From: Dentipellis sp. KUC8613
Taxonomy: Eukaryota; Basidiomycota; Agaricomycetes; Russulales; Hericiaceae
Reading direction: 5' to 3'
Assembly: GCA_002286715.1 (NCBI GenBank)
Contig: NSJX01000008.1
Span: 583,630 to 647,629, forward strand
DNA: 64,000 nt
In this document: piece after piece, positions 22,936 through 32,541 of the stretch
Position numbering within the stretch: position 1 is the first letter of the stretch
How the letters are laid out: each line of letters begins with the position of its first letter
The notes under the pieces: model-generated
The model's database searches: none
The model's input: the letters and a program-made list of their open reading frames with translations, nothing else
What the model was told of the DNA's origin: nothing
Program-made: the position numbers and the translations under genes

Positions 22936-24603
22936 ATGTCTTCTCTCGCAAGCTTCACTCCAAATTCGAGTTCACTCGTAGCCCGTCTTCCGGTGGAGCT
23001 CCTCTGTTATGTATTTCTTGAATACAGGAACTTCGCATCTGCCCGCGCACTGGACCGTCAGAAGCGAGAAGACGTACCTATATGGGTCCCGGGTGTACTC
23101 CACGTTTGCAGGACCTGGCGCCAAGCCGCTTTGGACTGCACGTCACTGTGGACAGAGTTGAACTTCATCAACCCGGAATGGACTTCGAAATTCCTTCAAT
23201 TATCCAGAGACCTTCCTTTGGACGTCTACGCAGATTTCTCCCCACCTCCTTATAGGATGCGGCGGCCCGGCACTTCTTCATCGACGACTTCTGCGAACAG
23301 AGCCTTGGCGCATCTGCAACGCATCCGGCAGCTTGCGATTCGCGCGAACGACAAGATCGACGTTCACAGGATTTTGATGGAGTACGCGGAGACGCCGGCA
23401 CTCCTCCTCGAAACCCTCGTCCTAGACTGCACCATGTACTCGATGTCTACGGTCAAGGATTTCCCATCAGAGCTATTTGCAGGGCAGACACCGGCCCTCA
23501 GGGTGCTCCGCGTGCGTAACGCAAGCTTTCAGCCGAAAATGAAATCCAACATCCTGCGCGGACTCACACAACTGGAGATGACCGGCGCGTTCTCATGGCG
23601 CTGGTTTGGCAAAACCCAGGACATGCTGGACATGCTGGAGGCATCCCCGCAACTGGAGTACTTGAAGCTAGAATACTCTATACCCAGCAACAAGCAGTCT
23701 CCGAATCAGGCGCCCACAACACCCCTTGACCCTAGCTATACCATCGATATGCCTTCACTGCGCAAACTTGATATCCATGATTACTACGACGGCGTGTGTC
23801 GGTTGGTCGGCCACCTGACTCTGCCACCTTCTCACTCGATGCATCTCACCCTTACATTCGAAACTAACATCGACCCGGCCGGACGGGCCCGCGTTGCGAG
23901 CCTCGCGTCGCGGATACACATGGATCCGGAGTACGCGGTGCAGTCCTTATGGGTGGACGTCCGCTCGTCACGGATCAGCTTCGTAGGAAGTCACTCCCCC
24001 GAACCCAACGACAGAGGCTGCGCGGAGAGCGTGCTCAAGCTGACAATGGACTGCCCCAGCAGGACGTGGAACGTAGATGAGCTCTTCACGAGCGCCGTGC
24101 AGGCTATGCCCATCGATGGCACGCGGACGCTCGACGTGCGTCTCCGGCAGCCAATGGAGCAGTACGTCTGGCAGACCCTGTACCGCAGCGTGCCGTTTGT
24201 GACGAACGCGCAAATTTCGGGCACGGAGACTACGCACGAATTCTTGCAGGCTCTCGGAGCGAATCCGGCACTGGAACACGGTCCTGGAGGCCCGATCAGC
24301 AATGCGCTGGATCCAAGTTCGCACAATCTTGTCCATCTGGAGAGGCTCTCCCTTACAGGCATTGCTGTGGACGAGGAGTGGTGCGAGCTGCTGGTGGAGG
24401 CAATTCTGGCGCGGCGGAGGCTGGGCGGTTCGAAGCTGCGCAGGCTACACATAGAGACGGCTGCGGACAAAAGGATCAGGTGTGCGACGGAGTTCGAGCA
24501 GTTGGAAGATGCGGTCTCGTTGGTGACTTCGAGCTTTGCTAATGGCCCCCGGATGGATATGGAGCACTCGGAGCCCCTGTCTACAGATATGTGGGATTGG
24601 TGA
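22936..24603 (+). CDS. F-box protein 4 (intronless)
   Basis: A single uninterrupted 555-residue frame. The F-box spans about residues 12-75: LVARLPVELLCYVFLEYRNF, then GVLHVCRTWRQAALDCTSLW. After that comes NPEWTSKFLQLSRDLPLDV, a signature also seen in the relic at 27683-29340 (SPRWTELFLQL), so these form a second F-box subfamily distinct from genes 1-3. LRR-like strands (LRVLRVRNASF, LTQLEMTGAF, LERLSLTGIAVD) run to the end, with WCELLVEAILARRR near the C-terminus. Likely an SCF substrate adaptor. The lack of introns, against two in genes 1-3, may reflect a different origin for this subfamily. Confidence 0.82.
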   Translation: MSSLASFTPNSSSLVARLPVELLCYVFLEYRNFASARALDRQKREDVPIWVPGVLHVCRTWRQAALDCTSLWTELNFINPEWTSKFLQLSRDLPLDVYADFSPPPYRMRRPGTSSSTTSANRALAHLQRIRQLAIRANDKIDVHRILMEYAETPALLLETLVLDCTMYSMSTVKDFPSELFAGQTPALRVLRVRNASFQPKMKSNILRGLTQLEMTGAFSWRWFGKTQDMLDMLEASPQLEYLKLEYSIPSNKQSPNQAPTTPLDPSYTIDMPSLRKLDIHDYYDGVCRLVGHLTLPPSHSMHLTLTFETNIDPAGRARVASLASRIHMDPEYAVQSLWVDVRSSRISFVGSHSPEPNDRGCAESVLKLTMDCPSRTWNVDELFTSAVQAMPIDGTRTLDVRLRQPMEQYVWQTLYRSVPFVTNAQISGTETTHEFLQALGANPALEHGPGGPISNALDPSSHNLVHLERLSLTGIAVDEEWCELLVEAILARRRLGGSKLRRLHIETAADKRIRCATEFEQLEDAVSLVTSSFANGPRMDMEHSEPLSTDMWDW

Positions 24604-24880
24604 CTTTGGCATATCGTTGCAGTGCTATTCAGACTATCTAGACTAAGTATGTTAGAGCCGTAATATATTCTTCTGAGAACATCATTCAACACGTTTTGAA
24701 ATTTGCGCAGCAGGGTGAGTTGACCCAGTCGCTCGGGGTTAAGGTTTACCGCGTACGGCATCGCAGTGACCCTGTTGCCTCCGGCGCATCAACCTTGTCC
24801 TCCTCCTCCACTAATATTTCCTTGATTTTGTACCTCTAGTCTGTGGCACGCTTGGGCAGTGCCAGGCCTCTGCAGACTCC

Positions 24881-26841
24881 ATGTTGTTCTCACCAGTTGT
24901 TGTATTAGGCCTCGCAGTCTCTGTCGCGGCACACGCTCACCATGAACATCTTTCTGAAGAGGCCATGAATGCGCCCGTCGATGCCGTTCTCTGGATCCAT
25001 ATGTTTCTCCAAGCAGCCGTGTGGGGGATTCTGTTCCCAATAGGCATGGTCCTGGGCATCACGCGGAGTAGATGGCACGTTCCTTTGCAGGCAAGTGTAC
25101 CGATCTTAGGATGTCAAGTCCGGCTCAAAAACGGTGTGTTCAGAGCGCAGGCTTCGTGTTGACGCTGGGCGGGTACATCCTCGGCCACGCGCACAAGGGT
25201 CGTCAGTTCCTCCCGTCGGCACACGGGAAGTTCGCGAACATCATCTTCATTCCGATCATCCTGCAGCTTGCGCTCGGGGTCTATCTCAAGCTACACATAC
25301 ACGAACGGACATTGCGCCCATGGGCTGTGCGCGCGCATGGTGTCGTTGGGAAGGCGTATTCTGTTATAGGATGGGTACAAATGGTGTTTGGTGCAATCGC
25401 GTTTAGGGGATATTGTCGAGGTGACGATCTCGGGCAATGTCTCGCTCACTATATCATGGTATGCCTCTAGTTGCCTCAGACATGCATGACTCCTAACTCG
25501 CGACAATCAGGGTGGCGGTTTCATTGCATATGGAGTTATAATGGCGATCCTATTGCTTGTGGGCGAGATGTGGGTGCGAAGGAGCGGTCGTAGTCCAGAA
25601 TGGTGGGATTCGTGGGTTATCTTGCTCTGGGTAAGCATATCCTTCTTGAAGCTACACAGCTGGTAATGAACGTTTTGTTCATGTAGGGAATTGGTACGAT
25701 ATGCTTTATATTGTTCCCGCGTTCTATACTGACGAGGGTCTGAATCAGTGAACACTTTCACCGAGCACCGCGGAACGGTGTGGTCTGTGAAAGACATGCA
25801 GCATACGTGAGTATACGCAACATTCTTTCACGCAGACCTAGGCTGACCCTTGTATCGCCAAGCATACTCGGCATTCTATGTATGGTCATCTTTCGCCTGC
25901 TCTTCAAGAATCGTGAGATTGATCTTCATTTTCAGGGTGGTGTGGAGGCATCCTGGGCGTCTTCCTCGCGCGGAATAACCAACGCACCGTCGTTCCAGCG
26001 ATTATGTTGGTCACGCTCTCTCACTCTACGCCTGCCGGCTCACATTTGTATTGCACAGTATCATCTTGACTGGATATGGCATGGCGAATCACGCGCAAGC
26101 GCTGATGCTTTCGACTGCTGTTCATTCGATGTTCGGGTATACGCTGATGCTCGCAGGCGTGACCCGTATCATCGAAGTTTGCTTCATTGTCCCGAAGTTC
26201 TATCCTGTCGGCGTCATCGAGACCGGAGAAGACAACCAGAGCGAACATACGCTTGCAGATGGCAACGGCAAGGATGAGGGCTCGTCGAAGGGACGGTCAT
26301 TCAGACATTTACCGCCTTTCGTACGTATAATTGTCCCATTCATGTGGTTGCACCCATTAATCACTTCTCCAGCTTCTCGTCTGCTCAGGGTTGGTTCAGC
26401 TGTCAGCTATGTAGAAGATCGGGACTAATCTATTCTGTTGTAGGCTATTGTTCATGTCTGCAACAGACGAAGAACTCCACTTCGTAAACGACAATGGGAT
26501 GGACCATGTCACTTATATTCTCATCATGTTTAGGTTCGTCCTCATCGGTTTCGTCTTGTGTTCCAATTGTTTATGTTCTCTACAGCATTGCTTTCCTGCT
26601 CTATACCCACATCCTCTTCCTCATCAACCTATATTCTACAAGCGGACGCAATGCGCCAGACGCGGCCTCCAACGTGAAGGACGTCGGTGCCATCGAACTC
26701 ACTACACCCACCACATCTACTGGGAGATGGTATTCGCGGCTGCCCAATGGCCACGGGCGGAACGACAGCCTAGCCGCGGAACCGACGAACCCGCTGATGA
26801 ACTCGGCACATGTAATAGGCGAGGAGGAGGAAGAGGAGTAA
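24881..26841 (+). CDS. YTP1: YTP1-like multi-pass membrane protein (DUF2427 + Ytp1 C-terminal domain)
   Basis: Eleven exons: 24881-25090, 25144-25458, 25511-25630, 25687-25693, 25749-25806, 25863-25879, 25936-26005, 26059-26320, 26373-26389, 26444-26533 and 26586-26841, giving 473 residues. A signal-like N-terminus ([18 protein letters not shown]) precedes the cytochrome b561-like DUF2427 region with helices such as [36 protein letters not shown] and [18 protein letters not shown]; several His residues could ligate haem. The Ytp1 C-terminal part has [37 protein letters not shown] and [16 protein letters not shown]. The acidic tail ends GEEEEEE. The first intron appears to use a GC donor, and three exons are tiny (7, 17 and 17 bases). 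Molecular function of the family is poorly known. Confidence 0.85.
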
Positions 26842-27131
26842 TGTGTGTGCAGGCTACGTTTCGTCTCCGTGTTTGCATTGTTTTGCCGTTATTCGAGCAT
26901 GTTCGTGAGTAAGACAGCGGGCGCCTCTGTTATACTTATTCAGTTAGACTTTTGGTTGTTCGGCCGTCCGTGCTAATCGATGCAACTAAATGTGTTGGCC
27001 TCGTGGCCCTCTCCCCTAACGATTCGCTCCGTCCAGCGGTGACTTGACCTCTATTTCCAACCTCCAACCTCCAACCTCCGAACATTCGCTGCTCCTAGTC
27101 TACCCATCCTCTGCACCATACATGCTTTCTG

Positions 27132-27420
27132 ATGCCTGCATTTGAAGGTGAGTTTCGGTTGTACTGACCGGTCTTCATTGCCTATTGATCATGTTTTTTG
27201 TCCTGCAGTGTCAAGGACGTATGTATTTCCACGGCTGGACTGTGGCCCCATGTCTGTCGATCCCCGGTCTCCAGTCGTTAATGTTCAAAAATGCGCGAGT
27301 GCCTCGACAAGTTTGGTCAGTGCTGGAAGACATGCTCGGGGTCCGTACCAGCGTGTGGCACTGTGCCTCTTGGGAGGGGACCGACAAAGGAATGGCCCGC
27401 ATGTATGTAAAATTTGTTCT
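27132..27420 (+). pseudogene. F-box gene relic A (5' exon joined to C-terminal fragment)
   Basis: ATG CCT GCA TTT GAA G at 27132 is a look-alike of the first exon of relic B and is followed by a good donor (GTGAGT) and an acceptor at about 27209. The next sequence already reads IPGLQSLMFKNARVPRQVW and SVLEDMLGV. That matches the C-terminal part of this F-box subfamily (VPGLRVLTLRDLRIRRRFWV in relic B), so the F-box and LRR middle appear deleted. An open frame continues to 27751 but without family features. Confidence 0.45.
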
Positions 27421-27682
27421 CGTCATTTGTATGATGTGGTCCGTATATGAGCGAACCGAAGCGCATCCCCTGTTCCACTTTTTCCTTGTTGGATTAATTT
27501 CGATTCTCATGCAGAGCGAGAATACTTCCGAGCTGGCGACCATATGCATACCCTTGAGCGGCACTTCAATTATTCTACTCGGCGTCCGGCGACTCGAGGC
27601 GGCACTTCAAGTTGTCGTCTGCCTTGACTGGGAAGCCCATGTCACTTTGTGCGACTATCCTTGCTATCTCAAAAGCCTAGAG

Positions 27683-29340
27683 ATGAGTGTATTCGAAGGT
27701 GAGGCTCAGATCGATGTCTTGTCGCCTCGAGCAACTCCGAAGTGTAGCTAACGAAATCACACTCCAGATGCAGACCATGGCGTCGATCCTAGTATACTAG
27801 GAGCGGCCAAGGCTAGCAATCATCGTGCAAGCCTTCTCTCGAGAGATCTCCCTCCCGAGCTTCTGCAAATGGTCTTCAAAATGCTTGCGGGGCCAGAATG
27901 GTACGACAATATAGACAACGATCGCAGGTACGACCGATGCAGCGACTTGCAGCTCCTGCGATATGGTCTCAAGCCTTGCCCCGAGTAGGTCGGCATCACG
28001 CACGTATGCCGCTCCTAGCGATCCATTGCAATGGGCTACCCGGCTCTCTGGACCTCGCTGAACTTCCACAGTCCCCGCTGGACAGAACTCTTCCTGCAGC
28101 TCCCCACACAGATGCCCCTGTACCTCGTATACGACGAAAGCAAGGGCTGGAGCACGCGCATGCGCGAGCCCGGCGGACGCGGGCAAGCTCTCCCCGCGCC
28201 TCCACCGCGTACGCCACCTCTGCGTCGTGTCGCCTCCTGGGCGGCCTTCCCGAACCTCGCCAGCTGGGACGCGTCCGCCTGCCCAGGCCCCGCGCTGCAC
28301 ACGCTCAGCTTCGTGTCCATCGTCGGCTCGACGGCCGCGCTGTCGCGCCCGAACGGCCTCACCGCATGCCAGGCGGCTCCCTGTGCACCCTCCGCATCGC
28401 CGCGCACCAGCTGCGCCCGCGCCTCCACGCGCCCGCGGCGTCGTGCCGGAGGGCGACGCCAATGCCGTCCGGATCCGCCTCGCGCACCTCCGCACGCTCG
28501 TCCTGCGCTGGTCCGACGCGCCGCTGCTGCTGCTCCAGCGCCTCGAAGCTCGTGTACCCGCGCGCCGCGGCGCTGCACATCCTCGGCGTCGTCCAGAGCG
28601 CCTCGGCGCCTGGCGTGCTCGTCGCGCACCTCGCGTCATACCTGCACGACGACCCCGCCCCCGCGCGCTTTCTGCGCTGCGAGACCACCCACCGGCTCGC
28701 GCTTGCTGCCTTTCCCGGACACCGCAACGGTGACGGTGACAGCGGCGCATCCGAGCCCCCGCGCATCTCGCTCGACCTGCTCGCGCTGCGCTTCGCTACG
28801 GACGCAGGCGCGGCGCGGCGCGGACATCCGCACGGCCGAGATCGTCGCGGACTCGGTTTTGGCACTGGGCGGGCGACGGGCGTGCTGAGGTGCGTGCTGC
28901 GCTTGCAGCGTTTCGTGGTGCGCCGGGGTCGCGGTGAGGCGCCGAGCGAGGCGGGGGCGGGCGGAGGGAGGTGCGGGTGGTGATGCAGACCGCGACGAGG
29001 GCAGCGATGGGCGAGAGGCGGGGTACACCCCGCTCGCGGTGCTGAAGGCGCTCGGCGGGCGCGCTGTCTCGGGCGAGTGGGACGACGCGCCGCCGTGCGT
29101 GCCGGGCCTGCGGGTGCTGACGCTGCGCGATCTGCGCATTCGCCGCAGGTTCTGGGTGAGGCTAGAGGAGATCCTGTCGGCGCGGTGCGTGGCGGGCTGT
29201 GGGACGGCTAATGTTGTGGTGAGGCTGGAGGATGTGTTGGCGTGGAGGGTTGATGGGGGTCAGGTGATGGAGGCGGGGTTGGTGGGGGTTTCGTATAGGG
29301 AGGGGATGCTTGAGGGTTTGGGGGTGGTGGGGCGGGTTGT
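27683..29340 (+). pseudogene. F-box gene relic B with two in-frame stops and frameshifts
   Basis: The first exon MSVFE splices (donor GTGAGG) to an exon beginning near 27768. It reads through NHRASLLSRDLPPELLQMVF, GPEWYDNIDNDRRYD and LKPCPE, then TAG (27986-27988), VGITHVCRS, TAG (28016-28018), RSIAMGYPALWTSLNFHSPR. Both stops stand where the family has Trp. Downstream the reading continues in changing frames: ALHTLSFVSIVG, then RIRLAHLRTLVLRWSDAPLL, then SLDLLALRFATD, then PGLRVLTLRDLRIRRRFWVR and RLEEILSARC. At least three frameshifts are therefore needed. It belongs to the subfamily of F-box gene 4. No product is expected. Confidence 0.8.
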
Positions 29341-32300
29341 GTGGCCGTATGATTTTTTTTCTGGGGGTTCAGTGTATTTTTTTCACTTTCTGTCTAGCTT
29401 TGGCAACCAGTTCTGGACGTATGGTATCGCGGAATACCATTTGTTGTAGTTTACTAGTATCTCGAGCATTACATCCTGTACCAACCAACAAAACAATACA
29501 ACTTACGGTGCATGCAGCACGTAAACTCTCATCAACCAACCAGTTCCATGTACTCCACACATAGGCCTAGCCTCCGTCATGATATGATGGAACTTCGAAC
29601 ACTCCCATCGACATCGACATCTTGCCATGATCATGATGAACATACACATCGCATCCCTGACCGACATCGCAACATCGACAATGCAGCCACCAAGATGCTC
29701 ATTGAATCCACATGCGGGCCTGAGGGCTGGACCTTCGACTGCCGCGTGCACGTGGAGGCACCTATTTTTTGTTGATGCTTGATGGAGTCAGAGTGTGGGT
29801 GGTTGACATAGGTTTGGGGTACCGGTGGCGCGTAGGCGTATAGGATTGGCCTGATGCAGAGCCTGTGGTAAGCTCCCGTGGTGAGTTCCACTAGAGCTTG
29901 CGGCTTGGTTCTCCTTCTCCGGACCAGCGAGACGCCAATGGAGCTCGAGCCTACCGGAGCGCTGAGCACGCGTTTGTCATTCTGCCGCCCCCTGCAGCCT
30001 GCGCCCGGCGAATAGACTTGATAACCGACGTCGCGCCCGTCTGATTCTGAAATCCAAGGCGCTATGGCGAGTCCGAGTCGGGGATCGAGCCTCGAGGCTG
30101 TTGACAGATTGGAATTGCGCGCGATGATGAAGATGCACGGTGCTGATCCGGGGGTGCATATAGCTATAGCATGCCCCCTGCAGCCTATAGGAATAAGTAG
30201 AGTTGCAGTAGCATCAGGGATAACTTATGCCGATGCAAACAGCGATGCGATAAGGTTGGCAAAGGCACCGGTCCTGGACCAGAGATGCACGGGTGCGGGT
30301 AAGTATCTGCGGTACCTGAAGCTTGCTTGACATCCTCGTGCGCCCGGATACAGAGCAGCAGAGAACGGAGACCTAGGACAGGACAAGGAGGCTGGTGTCG
30401 TCGAATACGTATACGTATACGCCGCCTCCGCTATCCCCAAAAGACGCACGATACTAGCATTATGCATATGTCAGTGCGCTCGTGAACCCGTGGCCTCCGG
30501 CGTGTCAACATGTCAACGCCTGGTAAACAAAACACCTCAGAGCCAAACCTCGCCGGATGGAGGTCGCGGAGCGTGGAACGTGCAACCTGGCCGCCCGCGC
30601 GCGCTAGCCATGATCATGATATAAGCTTCGTCCGACGCCCGACGGCGAGCATAGAGCGCGCGCGAAGGTCGATTCAGAAGGCGCCGGACCGGCCGGCCAT
30701 TGCGCATGCATGGCGAGTGGGCATCGTCCGCGCCATTGCCGCATTCGAACGCGGTACGACACATACTTACCACGCGGATGACATGGTTGTGAGTAACAGT
30801 TATCCTCGTAAATCCCCATCCGCACGCGTACCCACGCGCCGGAGTACTTAAGTACCAGTCTGAATCGCCTGCGGGCTCCGGAAGTCGATGTAATAAGTAG
30901 GCCTTGATCACGGCCGGACGTCGACGGTCCCAGCGCAGATCCTGGCGGCGGAGTAGGCTCCGCTTGGACTTGGCTTGCTAATATTAATGCGGCCCCATGT
31001 GTGTACATACATACATACATAACGGAACGCCTCCCGTAACATCGTGGTGCGGAGGTTCCGAGGTCGCGTATGTGTGTGTGTGTGTGTCGATGATGGGATG
31101 GGCGGTGGACTGGTGACCAGCGGGATTAGGTGGTGGATGCTGTGTGCCGGGTACACGTAGACCTGGGGTAGCGATGAGCGTGGTGTGGTTCGCGGTTCGC
31201 GGTTTGCGGTTCGCCTAGTCGCCTCGGACTTGCGGCAATTGGTGCTCCGCGAGTCGTCGACGCCGCCCCGGCCATGCACGGCGTACGCACCCGCGTATCT
31301 GCGACTGGGTGGGATGGCATGTCAGCGCGGTGAGCTTGAGGTTGTCGGACAGCGTGTGGTGGAATTTGCAAGCTCAGGTCTTGGCTGCACGATTGCAATT
31401 GAGTGTTGACGTGCCTGCGAGGTACGGATGCGGGCGCTAGAAGCGTGTTCTGCCAGTGCAGCGCGCTGGCTCTCGGCCGAAGAGATGTGCATGCATATGA
31501 GCCTGAAGGAAATGCAAAGGACGGCGCCCACGCGTGCGGCAGGATGGGCCTTGATATCTTACAGGACACCCAGGACGGGCGATGAAGCATGCAGCGCTGC
31601 GCCGCGGCAGGGGCGAGGGTGTGAATGCACGCGCACGCCGCACAAGACACCGAGGATCGCAGGGTCGTCGCGCTGCGCTTATGCATACTTACGCACGTCT
31701 GCCCGGTGCCCAAGTCTATCTCAGACAGATGCTGATGGTGATATCGTCTGTCCACAGTCAGGGCAGGCACGGATGCGGATGGACAGACAGATGGAACTGG
31801 ATTCAGACGGGGACGGGGGCGGACGCATCTGGCGGGGGGACTCGGGATATCCGCGACAGGAGTGCAGGTGCCGTCGCGGGGATTCGGTGGCCATGGACGG
31901 AGACGGGTCGGGGGGACTGGACTGGATTGGATTGGCGTGGCTGGATTGAGAGGGTCAGAGGCACGGGGTTACGTGAGGGCGTAAGATGGGTCGATGGGCA
32001 TCTGATTGGACGCATACGTTAATTGTTGGCTTGGGTCCATGGCATGACATATCTACTCTCCTCCCTGCTCAGCCCGCGGCGTCTGCCGGCTGGGCGTCCG
32101 ACGTGGTGGGAGAATCCGCCCCGATAGTCCACACGCTGCGCTGCTGCAGCACGGCGGAGCGGACAGAGCAGCCCATGGCAGGCAGAGACGGGCGTAGTAG
32201 TAGCGTTGTTTGAGTGTGCCACAAAGGCCCACGGCGGGACGCGTAGCCCCGGAAAATTGAGCACGACGGAGCGCCGGGCAGGGCGGGGATGATGCTTGTG

Positions 32301-32541
32301 GGCTGTTGTTGGAGGACCAGGAGAGCTGTGGGCGCGGTGGGACAATAAAGTGGTGATGCGGAGGAGACCGAATGGTGGGAGGAAGCCTGAGCAAGCCTGA
32401 GCAAGCACGGCTTTGTGTTTTCGTCCTGTCTTCATGTCCCTCTGATCGCTTTCACATTGCCTCCACGTTGGTCTCCTCGCGCCTTCACATGCCCCCCTCT
32501 TAGACTTTGACGCCTGACCCCCGACCGCCTTTCTCCCTCGC
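29341..32541. other. Long non-coding upstream region of the HSF-type gene
   Basis: About 3.2 kb with no supported gene. It contains a (GT)n run near 31073-31087, CATA repeats near 31006-31020, TACGTATACGTATAC near 30408-30421 and GC-rich stretches. Scattered open frames of 60-210 codons have no protein-like pattern. A large regulatory region is a plausible reading for a transcription-factor gene. Confidence 0.5.

Noticed and set aside
27185..27751. 188-codon open frame on the plus strand
   Set aside because: Only the first ~60 codons match the F-box subfamily tail; the rest is hydrophobic text without family features and the ATG lies inside an intron-like stretch. Treated as part of relic A.
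28036..28865. Long minus-strand frames over relic B
   Set aside because: Arg/Ala-rich shadows of the GC-rich plus-strand pseudogene.
29985..30115. Possible tRNA-like sequence (GATCGAGCC)
   Set aside because: Stems do not form in either orientation; no convincing anticodon loop.
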